From: Pelomonas sp. Root1444
GTDB lineage: Bacteria > Pseudomonadota > Gammaproteobacteria > Burkholderiales > Burkholderiaceae_C
Assembly: GCF_001426885.1 (NCBI RefSeq)
Contig: NZ_LMFP01000011.1
Coordinates: 177,073 to 241,072 of the forward strand
Length of the DNA: 64,000 nucleotides
Direction: 5' to 3'
Shown here: piece after piece, positions 7,486 through 18,379 of the stretch
Position numbering within the stretch: position 1 is the first letter of the stretch
Layout of the letters: each line of letters begins with the position of its first letter
Made by a program: the position numbers and the translations under genes
The notes under the pieces: generated by a model
Seen by the model: only the letters and a program-made list of their open reading frames with translations
What the model was told of the DNA's origin: nothing
Database searches by the model: none

Positions 7486-9699
7486 TCAGCGCGTCATCCA
7501 GGCTTCGAGCTCCTCGGCCGGCATGGCCTTGGCGAACAGCCAGCCCTGCCCTTCGTGGCAGCCCAGCCCGATGAGGTATTGCCGCTGCTCCTCGGTCTCG
7601 ATGCCCTCGGCGATGACGGTCAGGCCCAGGCCGTGGCCGAGGTTGACGACCATCTGCGCGATGGTGGAGCCGGCCGACGAGGCCTGCGCCTCCTGCACGA
7701 AGGCGCGGTCGATCTTGAGGCGGTCCACCTGCAGCTGGCGCAGCTGGCTGAGCGATGAGAAACCGGTGCCGAAGTCGTCGATGGCAACGCTGAAGCCCAG
7801 CCGCTTGATGTCGGCCAGCACGCGCAGCACGAGGTCGGCGTCCTCCATGGCCATGGACTCGGTGATCTCGAGCTCGATGTTCTCGCCGATGACGCTGCAG
7901 TCGCCCATCGAGCGCGCCAGCATGTCGATGAAGCCGGGGTGGCGGAACTGCGCCATCGAGATGTTGACGGCCATGCGGAACTCGCGATGCCCCAGCGCCT
8001 GCATCTTCTTCAGCTGCACGCAGGCGGCGCGCATGACGAACTCGCCGATGGGGATGATCAGGCCGCTCTGCTCGGCCAGCGGAATGAACTGGTCCGGCGG
8101 GATGAAGCGCCCTTCGTCGGTGCGCCAGCGCAGCAGCGCCTCGGCACCGATGACGCGGCCGGTGTCGAGGTCGACCTGGGGCTGGTAGACGACGAAGAGC
8201 TGGTTTTCCTCGAACCCGGTGCGCAGGCCCTTGAGGAGCTTGAAGCGCTCGCGCGCATCGCTGCCCATCGCGGCCGAGAAATATTGAGATGAGCCACGCT
8301 GCTGCTGCTTGGCGCGCTTGAGCGCGATCTGCGCGTCGAGCAGCAGTTCGGAGCCGACCGCCTTGGACTCGCCCAGGCGGACCAGGCCGGTGGTGGCCGA
8401 CAGCTGCAGGCGCTCGCCAGCCACGATGAAGGGCTCGGCAAAGATGGCCTGCACGGTCTCGGGGCAGACCTTGGCATGCTCGCCGAGCACGCCGAAGGTG
8501 TCGGCGCCGACGCGGGCCATCGCGGTGTCGCCGCCCAGCATCTCGCTCATGCGGTGCGTGGCGGCCTGCAGCACCTGGTCGCCGAAGTGATGGCCGAAGG
8601 CGTCGTTGATGTCGGAGAAGTCGTCGATGTCGATCAGCGCGAGCGTGACACCGGACGGGTCCTTCAGGTTCTTGTCGAGCAGCTCGACGAAGCGGTTGCG
8701 GTTGGGCAGGCGCAGCAGCGGGTCGTTGTAGGCCTGGTCCAGCAGCTGGCTGTACAGCACGACGTTCTCGAAGCCGACCGCGATGTTGGAGCAGAAGGCG
8801 CGCAGCAGCTGCTGGTCGAGTTCGTCGAGCTCGCGGCCGACGTCGACCAGCGCCGCCATCGCGCGACCGGGGCCCATGCCGAAGTACAGGCAGGTGACGC
8901 CGTCGTAGAGGCTGCGCTGCTCCTGCAGGCAGCGCTCGAGGCGCTCGCGCACGGCCGCGATCTTGACCTGCGCCAGCGGGCGGTCGATGAGGCCGCTGTA
9001 CTGGCCGGCGGCCGCGACGATGCGCACCTCGTCGGGAGACTCGCCATGCGTCTGCGCGCAGACCAGGCCTTCGGGCAGGATGCCGAGCAGCGCGCAAAGC
9101 TGGGTGACGACGCCCTCGGCGAAGCGGGAGAGCCCGCGCATGCGCGACAGCGACGTGCTGCTCTCGACGATCATCTCCAGCCCGCGGCGGTTGGCCTCCA
9201 GCGCGCAGATCTGGCGGTAGGAGCGCACGGCCGCGGTCAGCACCGTGTACAACCGCGTGCGCGTCAGCTCGGACTTGGTCTTGTAGTCGTTGATGTCATA
9301 GGTCTGCACCGTCTCGATCTCGGGCGCATAACCGGGCTGGCCGGTGCGCAGCACGATGCGCACGGCGTCCAGCCCCAGCTCGTCGCGGATGTGGCGCACC
9401 AGCTGCAGCCCGGCGTCCTCGCTCTCCATGACGACGTCGAGCAGCACGACGGCAAGGTCGTCCTCGCTGGCCAGCAGCTGGCGGGCCTGGGCGGCGGACG
9501 TGGCGTGCAGGAAGACCAGGGGCTGGCCTTCAACGGTCAGGCCCTGCATGGCCAGTTCGGTGGCCTTGTGGACGTCGCCGTCGTCGTCGACGATCAGAAT
9601 GCGCCAGGGCCGCTCCGGCGGCCGATGCTCGTCGCTGCCCTGCTCGGGATCGTCGAGCAGTTCGAGCAGGTCGTCGTCAACGGCGGGCGTGTCTTGCAT
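7486..9699 (-). CDS. REC-DUF3369-GGDEF(degenerate)-EAL regulator, c-di-GMP phosphodiesterase
   Basis: A 737-residue cytoplasmic protein. Start taken at 9699, before the acidic MQDTPAVDDDLLELLDD. The receiver domain begins about residue 33 (ILIVDDD) with phospho-acceptor Asp88. A DUF3369 region follows (about 150-320, SELTRTRLYTVLTAAVRSY). The GGDEF domain has VGADTFG at its signature site instead of GGDEF, so cyclase activity is probably lost. The EAL domain keeps EALLRW, NISMAQF, ELEITES, IDDFGTGFSSL, DRLKIDRAFV and IAEGIETEEQ, so it should hydrolyse c-di-GMP to pGpG. No kinase lies beside it; the OmpR pair at 5171-7479 converges on it with only 6 bases between. Role: phosphorylation-controlled lowering of c-di-GMP, by inference. 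Confidence 0.9.
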   Translation of the reverse strand: MQDTPAVDDDLLELLDDPEQGSDEHRPPERPWRILIVDDDGDVHKATELAMQGLTVEGQPLVFLHATSAAQARQLLASEDDLAVVLLDVVMESEDAGLQLVRHIRDELGLDAVRIVLRTGQPGYAPEIETVQTYDINDYKTKSELTRTRLYTVLTAAVRSYRQICALEANRRGLEMIVESSTSLSRMRGLSRFAEGVVTQLCALLGILPEGLVCAQTHGESPDEVRIVAAAGQYSGLIDRPLAQVKIAAVRERLERCLQEQRSLYDGVTCLYFGMGPGRAMAALVDVGRELDELDQQLLRAFCSNIAVGFENVVLYSQLLDQAYNDPLLRLPNRNRFVELLDKNLKDPSGVTLALIDIDDFSDINDAFGHHFGDQVLQAATHRMSEMLGGDTAMARVGADTFGVLGEHAKVCPETVQAIFAEPFIVAGERLQLSATTGLVRLGESKAVGSELLLDAQIALKRAKQQQRGSSQYFSAAMGSDARERFKLLKGLRTGFEENQLFVVYQPQVDLDTGRVIGAEALLRWRTDEGRFIPPDQFIPLAEQSGLIIPIGEFVMRAACVQLKKMQALGHREFRMAVNISMAQFRHPGFIDMLARSMGDCSVIGENIELEITESMAMEDADLVLRVLADIKRLGFSVAIDDFGTGFSSLSQLRQLQVDRLKIDRAFVQEAQASSAGSTIAQMVVNLGHGLGLTVIAEGIETEEQRQYLIGLGCHEGQGWLFAKAMPAEELEAWMTR

Positions 9700-9823
9700 G
9701 GGCGGAGCTCGGGACACGGGGGCTGCCACGGCCGCGGCAGCCTCGTCGGTCAAGAGCTGCAAGCGTAGTGCATCCGTCGGTGCGCCGCGGCGAAAAGCAC
9801 GGGCAAATGTCCCGCACCTCCCC

Positions 9824-12073
<2,250 letters not shown>

Positions 12074-12108
12074 GGCGAGATTGTCGTTGGGCAGGCCCAG
12101 AAAGCACA

Positions 12109-12131
12109 AAGCCCGCGCAGGGCGCGGGCTT
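12109..12131 (-). terminator. Rho-independent terminator of the cold-shock gene
   Basis: GCCCGCGC (12111-12118) pairs with GCGCGGGC (12122-12129) around a 3-base loop. On the minus strand the stem is followed by TTTGTGCTTTCT. It is 26 bases past the stop codon of the cold-shock gene. Confidence 0.75.
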
Positions 12132-12157
12132 GACTCAACGGCCGAAGCCGTGAGGGA

Positions 12158-12373
12158 TTACAGCGAACGGATGTTCGAAGCCTGCAGACCCTTGGGGCCC
12201 TGCTTCACTTCGAATTCAACCTGGGCGCCTTCGGCCAGCGTGCGGAAGCCGCCGTTGTTCTTGATTTCGCTGTGGTGGGCGAACAGGTCCTTGCTGCCGT
12301 CGGCCGGCGTGATGAAGCCGAAGCCCTTGCCGTCATCAAACCATTTGACGGTGCCGGTTTGCATGGTGCTCAT
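12158..12373 (-). CDS. Cold-shock domain protein (CspA family)
   Basis: A 71-residue single-domain RNA chaperone. [15 protein letters not shown] holds RNP1 (KGFGFI) and [10 protein letters not shown] holds RNP2; the usual VFVHF is here LFAHH. The rest ends in the [16 protein letters not shown] block typical of the family. AAGGAAA precedes the ATG at 12373 (a second ATG lies three codons in). It has its own terminator and about 85 bases of leader space after the bfd terminator, so it is probably monocistronic. A cold-responsive 5' leader is possible, but I see no clear conserved box. Confidence 0.95.
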   Translation of the reverse strand: MSTMQTGTVKWFDDGKGFGFITPADGSKDLFAHHSEIKNNGGFRTLAEGAQVEFEVKQGPKGLQASNIRSL

Positions 12374-12458
12374 GGAATTTCCTTACTGTTGTCGTACTGA
12401 GTGGCCCGCCCCGGATCGGCTGCGGAATTCACAACGACGTTCAGGAAACAAGACCAAC

Positions 12459-12482
12459 AAAAAGGCGCCGGAAGTCGGCGCC
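12459..12482 (-). terminator. Rho-independent terminator of bfd
   Basis: On the minus strand GGCGCCG, a 5-base loop and CGGCGCC (12464-12482) are followed directly by TTTTTGTTGG. It stands 16 bases after the stop of the Bfd gene and separates it from the cold-shock gene. Confidence 0.8.
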
Positions 12483-12497
12483 GGGGAGCATTCTAGT

Positions 12498-12719
12498 TCA
12501 AGCCGCCATTCGCTGCTTGACAAGCATCACGCCGTGGGCCCGCGGCGCACTGCCCTCGACGCGGCTTTCCTCGAAGACGGCGCAGGCGCAGTCGCGACAG
12601 GCGCCGCAGGCTGTCGCCACGCGCAGGTCGTCCTGCAAGGCCTCGAAGTTCGGGCAACCGGACGACGCCGCGATGGCGATGTCACGGTCGGAGACGCGGT
12701 GGCAGACACAGACGATCAT
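12498..12719 (-). CDS. bfd: Bacterioferritin-associated ferredoxin
   Basis: A 73-residue [2Fe-2S] protein that reduces and mobilises iron stored in bacterioferritin. The cluster-binding cysteines are visible as CVC (Cys4, Cys6) near the N-terminus and CGAC (Cys38, Cys41) in the middle, the CxC-x31-CxxC spacing of the family; extra cysteines at 22, 44 and 46 are present. The C-terminal 25 residues are a variable tail. It is divergent from bfr with a candidate Fur box between them, so the pair is probably iron-regulated. Start at 12719 gives the normal [10 protein letters not shown]-terminus. Confidence 0.93.
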   Translation of the reverse strand: MIVCVCHRVSDRDIAIAASSGCPNFEALQDDLRVATACGACRDCACAVFEESRVEGSAPRAHGVMLVKQRMAA

Positions 12720-12734
12720 GGTGACGCGAAGTTT

Positions 12735-12754
12735 AATGCGAATCGGTCTCATTT
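12735..12754. promoter_or_regulatory. Candidate Fur box between bfd and bfr
   Basis: AATGCGAATCGGTCTCATTT resembles the Fur-binding palindrome as it appears in betaproteobacteria (AATGCGAAT..nTCTCATT). It lies 15 bases upstream of the bfd start and 80 upstream of bfr, where it could serve both. Regulation by Fur is inferred from sequence and context. Confidence 0.6.
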
Positions 12755-12834
12755 GCAGAAAGACCGGTTTTGACCGAGGGGTTTGGCTGGGGATACTTCG
12801 GTACATCTTCACGAACACAACAAGGACAGGCCCC

Positions 12835-13311
12835 ATGAAAGGCGACCCGCAAGTCATCGCGCACCTCAACGCCCAGCTCAAGCTCGAACTGACCGCCATC
12901 AACCAGTATTTCCTGCATGCCCGCATGCTGAAGAACTGGGGCTTGATGAAGATGGCCAAGCACGAGTACGAGGAATCCATCGAAGAGATGAAGCACGCCG
13001 ACAAGCTCATCGAGCGCGTGCTGACGCTGGACGGCCTGCCCAACCTGCAGGACCTCGGCAAGCTCTACATCGGCGAGAACGCCGTCGAGACGATGAACTG
13101 CGACCTGATCATCGAGAGAGCCTCGCACTTGCACCTGAAGGAGGCCGTGGCGTACTGCGAGAGCGTGCGCGACTACGTGTCCCGCGAGCTGTTCGTAGAG
13201 ATCCTCGATGACACCGAGGAGCACATCGACCACCTCGAAACCCAGCTGGAGCTGGTCACCACCGTCGGCGAGCAGAACTATCTGCAATCGCAGATGGGCG
13301 ACGCGAGCTGA
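12835..13311 (+). CDS. bfr: Bacterioferritin
   Basis: A 158-residue haem ferritin subunit; 24 copies form a hollow shell that oxidises and stores iron. Ferroxidase ligands Glu18, Glu51 and His54 and the inter-subunit haem ligand Met52 fall exactly at their usual numbers ([15 protein letters not shown]), and the second half supplies the remaining Glu and His ([13 protein letters not shown]). An AAGGACAGG Shine-Dalgarno precedes the ATG at 12835. A long in-frame upstream extension exists but has no support. It is divergent from bfd, its electron-transfer partner, and is followed by a strong terminator. Confidence 0.97.
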   Translation: MKGDPQVIAHLNAQLKLELTAINQYFLHARMLKNWGLMKMAKHEYEESIEEMKHADKLIERVLTLDGLPNLQDLGKLYIGENAVETMNCDLIIERASHLHLKEAVAYCESVRDYVSRELFVEILDDTEEHIDHLETQLELVTTVGEQNYLQSQMGDAS

Positions 13312-13334
13312 TCAGCAGCCGCAACCGCGCGCCG

Positions 13335-13358
13335 AGCCGCCTCCCGAGGCGGCTTTTT
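13335..13358 (+). terminator. Rho-independent terminator of bfr
   Basis: GCCGCCT (13336-13342) pairs with AGGCGGC (13347-13353) around a 4-base loop and is followed by TTTTT. It is 24 bases after the bfr stop and just before the converging DUF1854 gene. Confidence 0.85.
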
Positions 13359-13364
13359 CATGCC

Positions 13365-13838
13365 TCAGAGGAAGCGTTCGAGCAGCCGCTTGGAGTGCTT
13401 GTCCAGGGCCCACCGGTCGGGCACCTGCAGCTGCACGCCGTGGCTGGAGGTGATCAGCAGCCGGCCTTCGTCCAGGCGGCGGATGTCTTCCTCGCTCTTC
13501 AGCACGAAATCGATCTCGCCGCGGTCGGTCTCGATGCGCCAGGTGCTGGGCGTCCCGAACGTATTGACCGAGACCAGGCGCTGCAGCGTGGGATGGAACT
13601 CCCGCGCCGCCAGTTCGGCCTCCAGCAACCGGCGCGGGCCTTCCGGCAGCGCGGACAGGCGTGGCACCCACGCCAGCTCATGGCCATGCATGCCCACCAG
13701 CGACAGGCCCTCGTCCGGCGCCGAGAGGGGATGGGCGCGCACCGGCGTCACGCCGGCATGGGTGTCGCCGTTCAGGTCGGTCAGCAGCAGCTTGCCGAAG
13801 GCATCCAGCTGAAGGTCGCGGAAAGGCAGTGTGCTCAT
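13365..13838 (-). CDS. Cyanophycin-associated DUF1854 protein
   Basis: A 157-residue soluble protein. Features are an N-terminal FRDLQLDAFGKLLLTD, a HGHELAWV core, a helical LLEAELAAREFHPTLQRL, and a C-terminal strand-rich half with TWRIETDRGEIDFVLKSEEDIRRL and LLITSSHGVQLQVPD. This matches DUF1854, a family known chiefly from its place next to cyanophycin synthetase genes. The activity is unknown. Its ATG overlaps the stop of the ABC exporter by 4 bases, so the two are translated together. The pair is divergent from the two synthetase genes and presumably acts with them. Confidence 0.85.
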   Translation of the reverse strand: MSTLPFRDLQLDAFGKLLLTDLNGDTHAGVTPVRAHPLSAPDEGLSLVGMHGHELAWVPRLSALPEGPRRLLEAELAAREFHPTLQRLVSVNTFGTPSTWRIETDRGEIDFVLKSEEDIRRLDEGRLLITSSHGVQLQVPDRWALDKHSKRLLERFL

Positions 13839-16090
13839 GCGTTCACCGTGTGGGCATTCGGGTTGGGCGCCACGACCATCAGGCCACCGTCGTCACCGCC
13901 CTCGGCATCGACGCGCCGGGCCTGGGCTTCCCACAGCCGCCAGTAGTGGCCCTGCTGGGCGATCAGCTCGTCATGCGGCCCCAGCTCGACGATCTCGCCG
14001 CGGTCCATGACGACGAGGCGGTCGGCCTTGCGCAGCGTGGACAGGCGGTGGGCGATGGCGATCGTCGTGCGGCCCTTCACGAGGTTGTCGAGCGCGCGCT
14101 GGATTTCCTTCTCGGTCTCGGTGTCGACCGCGCTGGTGGCTTCGTCGAGGATGAGGATGGCCGGGTCGATCAGCAGCGCGCGGGCGATGGAGATGCGCTG
14201 GCGCTCGCCGCCCGACAGGCCCTGGCCGCGCTCGCCCACCAGGCTGTCGTAGCCGTGCGGCAGGCGCAGGATGAACTCGTGCGCATGCGCCGCGCGGGCG
14301 GCCGCGACGATCTCGTCGCGGGTCGCGTCAGGCTTGCCGTAGGCGATGTTCTCCGCAATGGTGCCGAAGAACAGGAAGGGCTCCTGCAGCACCAGGCCGA
14401 TGTGGCGACGGTAGTCGGACACCTTGATGCGGCGCAGGTCGACGCCGTCGACCTTGATGCTGCCTTCGGTCACGTCGTAGAAGCGGCAGATCAGGTTCAC
14501 CAGCGTGCTCTTGCCCGAGCCGCTGTGGCCCACCAGGCCCACCATCTCGCCGGGGCGGATGTCCAGGTTGAGGTTGCGGATCACCGAGCGCGAGCCGTAG
14601 CGGAAGTTCAGGCCCTGCATGGAGATCGCGCCGGTCACATCGTGGAAGGGCAGCGGCTGCACCGGGTCGGGCACGTTGGAGACGTGGTCCAGGATGTCGA
14701 AGATGCGCTTGGCGCCGGCCGCGGCCTTCTGCGTGACAGAGACGATGCGGCTCATCGAGTCCAGCCGGCCATAGAAGCGGCCGATGTAGGCGAGGAAGGC
14801 GGTCAGCGTGCCAACGGTGATGCTCTGGTGCGCGATCAGCCAGATGCCCACGCCCCAGACCACCAGCAGACCCATCTCGGTCAGCAGTGCGACGCTGGGC
14901 GTGAACAGGCTCCAGGTCTTGTTGAGCCGGTCGTTGACCTCCAGGTTCTTCTGGTTGGCCTCGCGGAAGCGCCGCGCCTCGCGCTTCTCCTGCGCGAACG
15001 CCTTGACGACGCGGATGCCGGGGATGGTGTCGGCCAGCACGTTGGTGATCTCGCCCCAGACGCGGTCGATCTTCTCGAAGCCGGTGCGCAGCCGGTCCCG
15101 CACGAGGTGGATGAGCCAGGCGATGAAGGGCAGCGGCACCAGCGTGGCCAGTGCCAGGCCGGGGTGGATGCTGAACAGGATCACCGAGGTCATGCCCAGC
15201 ATCAGCACGTCGGTGATGAAGTCCAGCGCATGCAGGCTGAGGAACACCGAGATGCGGTCCGTCTCCGAGCCGATGCGCGCCATCAGGTCGCCGGTGCGCT
15301 TGTTGCCGAAATACTCCAGCGACAGGCCCAGCAGATGCTCGAAGGTGGCCGTGCGCAGGTCCGCCGCGATGCGCTCGGACACCAGCGACAGCAGGTAGGT
15401 CTTGGCCCAGCCCAGGCCCCAGGACACCAGCGCCGCGCCGAACAGCCCGCTCAGCAGCAGGCCTACCAGGCCGGGGTCGATCTGCTGGCCGTTCTGGAAC
15501 GGGATGAGCACCCGGTCCATCAGCGGCATGGTCAGGTAGGGCGAGACCAGCGTCGCACCGGTCGCCCCCAGCATCAGCGCGAAGCCGAGCAAGAGCTGAC
15601 CCTGGTAGGGCCGCGCGAAGCGCCACAGGCGCAGCAGCACCCAGGTGCTGGGCGGTTTGCCGGCCTCGCCGAAGTCGAAGTTGTTGTCCTCGCCGTCGTC
15701 CTCCACCTCGGCCGGCACCTGGCCGGCCAGGCGCTGCACCTCGCGCTCGAAGGCGTCGACCAGCCGCACGGCCGCCGGGTTGCTCGCCAGCGTGAAGCGC
15801 CAGCGCGCCAGGCGGCGGTGGGCGTCGAACAGCTCCATGAAAGCCAGGCCGCCGTGGTCGCTGAGCTTGAGCGCCAGGCCGGGCGCGAGATTGAAATCGC
15901 TCCAGGCACCGCTGCCCGGCTCGAAGGCCAGCAGCCGTGAATTCGTCAGCGCAATGAGCCCCTGCGCGAAGCGTCCAGAGGCGTCCAGGTCAACCTCCAG
16001 CGTGGCCACCACGTTCTCGCCAGCCTGGAGCCGCCCTTGCAAGGCGGCCATTTGCGGATGCGGCGCGGCGACGGGAGGAAGGTCTTGCAT
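13835..16090 (-). CDS. ABC exporter with N-terminal PH-like domain, cyanophycin-associated
   Basis: A 751-residue half-transporter (type-1 exporter fold). Residues about 10-145 are an extra soluble domain whose pattern (GLIALTNSRLLAFE, then a tryptophan strand and a final helix) looks like a bacterial PH domain. Six transmembrane helices span about 165-450. The nucleotide-binding domain has Walker A GHSGSGKST, signature LSGGERQR, Walker B LILDEATSAVD and the H-loop IAHRLST. Start at 16090 has GGAG ten bases upstream. It forms an operon with DUF1854 and is divergent from cphA genes. Relatives are known as cyanophycin metabolism-associated ABC transporters; the substrate is not known. Confidence 0.88.
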   Translation of the reverse strand: MQDLPPVAAPHPQMAALQGRLQAGENVVATLEVDLDASGRFAQGLIALTNSRLLAFEPGSGAWSDFNLAPGLALKLSDHGGLAFMELFDAHRRLARWRFTLASNPAAVRLVDAFEREVQRLAGQVPAEVEDDGEDNNFDFGEAGKPPSTWVLLRLWRFARPYQGQLLLGFALMLGATGATLVSPYLTMPLMDRVLIPFQNGQQIDPGLVGLLLSGLFGAALVSWGLGWAKTYLLSLVSERIAADLRTATFEHLLGLSLEYFGNKRTGDLMARIGSETDRISVFLSLHALDFITDVLMLGMTSVILFSIHPGLALATLVPLPFIAWLIHLVRDRLRTGFEKIDRVWGEITNVLADTIPGIRVVKAFAQEKREARRFREANQKNLEVNDRLNKTWSLFTPSVALLTEMGLLVVWGVGIWLIAHQSITVGTLTAFLAYIGRFYGRLDSMSRIVSVTQKAAAGAKRIFDILDHVSNVPDPVQPLPFHDVTGAISMQGLNFRYGSRSVIRNLNLDIRPGEMVGLVGHSGSGKSTLVNLICRFYDVTEGSIKVDGVDLRRIKVSDYRRHIGLVLQEPFLFFGTIAENIAYGKPDATRDEIVAAARAAHAHEFILRLPHGYDSLVGERGQGLSGGERQRISIARALLIDPAILILDEATSAVDTETEKEIQRALDNLVKGRTTIAIAHRLSTLRKADRLVVMDRGEIVELGPHDELIAQQGHYWRLWEAQARRVDAEGGDDGGLMVVAPNPNAHTVNA

Positions 16091-16191
16091 GCTGTTGTGG
16101 GCTCCTACGGACTGTCGCAATTCTGTCCGATGACTTCGGCGCACAATTCCACGGGCCTGCACTGCGCACAACCCCTTACTCGATACGCTCC

Positions 16192-18366
16192 ATGAGCAAG
16201 AAGAACGACATCCGCCTGCTGCGCGTCAATTACCTGCGTGGACCGAACATGTGGACCTACCGGCCGGTGCTGGAGGTCTGGCTCGATCTCGGCGAGCTGG
16301 AGGACCATCCCAGCCACCAGCTGCCGGGCTTCAACGACCGCCTGACCGCCGCCCTGCCCAACCTCATCGAGCACCACTGCGGCGTCGGCGAGCGCGGCGG
16401 CTTCATCGAGCGCCTGCAGGGCGGCACCTGGATGGGCCATGTGCTGGAGCATGTCGTCATCGAGCTGCTGAACCTGGCCGGCATGCCCACCGGCTTCGGC
16501 CAGACCCGCAGCACCAGCCAGCGCGGCGTCTACCGCATGGTGTTCCGCGCCCGTGACGAGCAGGTCGCCCGCGCGGCGCTGGCCGAGGGCCATGCCCTGA
16601 TCATGGCCGTCATCAACGACCAGCCCTTCGACGTGCCCGCCGCCGTGGCCCGTGTGCGCGACAAGCTGGACGACTGCTACCTCGGCCCCTCCACCGCGGC
16701 CATCGTCGCGGCCGCGACCGATCGCCGCATCCCGCACATCCGCCTGAACGACGGCAACCTCGTGCAGCTGGGCCATGGCGCGCGCCAGCGCCGCATCTGG
16801 ACGGCCGAGACCGACATGACCAGCGCCATCGCCGAAGGCATCGCCGGCGACAAGGACCTGACCAAGACGCTGCTCAAGGCCGTCGGCGTGCCGGTGCCCG
16901 AGGGCGAGGAAGTGAAGAGCGCCGCCGAGGCGTGGCGCGCCGCGCAGGACCTCGGCCTGCCGGTCGTCATCAAGCCCAGCGACGGCAACCATGGCCGCGG
17001 TGTCACGCTGGACATCGCCAGCGAGGCCGACTGCGAGGCCGCCTTCAAGCTGGCCGACGCGGAAGGCTCATCGGTGCTGGTGGAGCGCTACATCCGCGGC
17101 AACGAGCACCGCGTGCTGGTGGTCGGCGGCCAGGTCGTGGCGGCCGCGCGCGGCGAAGCCGCCTGGGTGCACGGCGACGGCACGCACACCATCGCTGAGC
17201 TGATCGACCTGCAGATCAACACCGACCCGCGCCGCGGGCTGACCGAGGATTTCCCGCTCAACCGCATCACGCTCGGCGAAGACCCCGTCGTGCTGCTGGA
17301 CCTGCAACGCCAGGGCTTCACGCCCGAGTCCGTGCCCCCCGCGGGCAAGGCGGTGCTCATCCAGCGCAACGGCAATGTCGCCATCGACTGCACGCCCGAG
17401 GTCCATCCGGAAGTTGCCCACGCCGTGTCGCTGGCAGCACGCACCGTGGGCCTGGACATCGCCGGTGTCGACCTCGTCACCGAGGACATCTCGAAGCCCT
17501 TGAGCGAGACCGGCGGCGCCATCGTCGAGGTGAACGCCGGCCCGGGCCTGCTGATGCACCTCAAGCCCGCCGGTGGCGCGCCCCAGCCGGTGGGCCAGGC
17601 CATCATCGACCACCTGTTCGCCGAGGACGAGAACGGCCGCATCCCCATCGTCGGCGTGGCCGGCTCGCGGGGCGGCCAGCAGGTCTCGCGCCTGGTCGCC
17701 TGGCTGCTGCACCTGAACGGCCGCCACGTCGGCCTGGCGTGCCGTGACGGCCTGTTCCTCGGCACCCGCCGTGTCGAGAAGAAAAACAGCGCCCGCTGGG
17801 ACGCCGCGCACCGCCTGCTGATGAACCGCGGCGTCAACGCCGTCGTCGTCGAGAACGACCCCGCCTCCATCCTGCGCGACGGCCTGGCCTATGACCGCGC
17901 CCTGGTGGGCGTCGTGACCGACATGGACGGCATCGCGGCGCTGGCCGAGTTCGACGTGCAAGACGCCGACCAGCTCTACAAGGTGCTGCGCACGCAGGTC
18001 GACGTGGTGCTGAGCGACGGCGCCGCCGTGTTGAATGCGGCCCATCCGCGCCTGGTCGACATGGCCGAGCTCAGCGACGGTGAGGTCGTCTTCTACGCCG
18101 AGGACGGCGGCCTGGAGGCCATCCAGCGCCATCGCGACAACGGCGGCCGCGCCGTCTTCCTGCGCGGCGGCGCCGCCGTGCTGGCGCAAGGCCCGGCCGA
18201 GACGCCCGGCGCCAACATCGAGGCCCTGCTGCGCCGCTTCGGCAGCGAAACGGCCGACGCCTCGACATTGCTTGCCGCCGTTGCCGCCGCCTGGGCGCTG
18301 GGCATCTCGCCCGAGCTGATCGCCGCCGGCCTCGACACGTTCGTCCCCACCTTGCACCTCGCTTAA
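16192..18366 (+). CDS. Cyanophycin synthetase paralogue with degenerate Mur-ligase domain
   Basis: A 724-residue paralogue of cyanophycin synthetase. It keeps the family opening (LRGPNMWTYRPVLEV), the N domain and the ATP-grasp domain (about 215-480: VVIKPSDGNHGRGV, EVNAGPGLLMH). The Mur-ligase-like part starts about 485 and is shortened. Its P-loop position reads GVAGSRGGQQVSRL at residues 488-501 where the active paralogue has GTNGKTT, so the Lys-Thr needed to bind ATP phosphates is missing. It sits 13 bases before the intact gene in one operon. Similar short paralogues are known in other betaproteobacteria and in cyanobacterial CphA2. It may only add one amino acid, use dipeptides, or be a partner subunit. 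Confidence 0.88.
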   Translation: MSKKNDIRLLRVNYLRGPNMWTYRPVLEVWLDLGELEDHPSHQLPGFNDRLTAALPNLIEHHCGVGERGGFIERLQGGTWMGHVLEHVVIELLNLAGMPTGFGQTRSTSQRGVYRMVFRARDEQVARAALAEGHALIMAVINDQPFDVPAAVARVRDKLDDCYLGPSTAAIVAAATDRRIPHIRLNDGNLVQLGHGARQRRIWTAETDMTSAIAEGIAGDKDLTKTLLKAVGVPVPEGEEVKSAAEAWRAAQDLGLPVVIKPSDGNHGRGVTLDIASEADCEAAFKLADAEGSSVLVERYIRGNEHRVLVVGGQVVAAARGEAAWVHGDGTHTIAELIDLQINTDPRRGLTEDFPLNRITLGEDPVVLLDLQRQGFTPESVPPAGKAVLIQRNGNVAIDCTPEVHPEVAHAVSLAARTVGLDIAGVDLVTEDISKPLSETGGAIVEVNAGPGLLMHLKPAGGAPQPVGQAIIDHLFAEDENGRIPIVGVAGSRGGQQVSRLVAWLLHLNGRHVGLACRDGLFLGTRRVEKKNSARWDAAHRLLMNRGVNAVVVENDPASILRDGLAYDRALVGVVTDMDGIAALAEFDVQDADQLYKVLRTQVDVVLSDGAAVLNAAHPRLVDMAELSDGEVVFYAEDGGLEAIQRHRDNGGRAVFLRGGAAVLAQGPAETPGANIEALLRRFGSETADASTLLAAVAAAWALGISPELIAAGLDTFVPTLHLA

Positions 18367-18379
18367 AAGAAAACGACTC

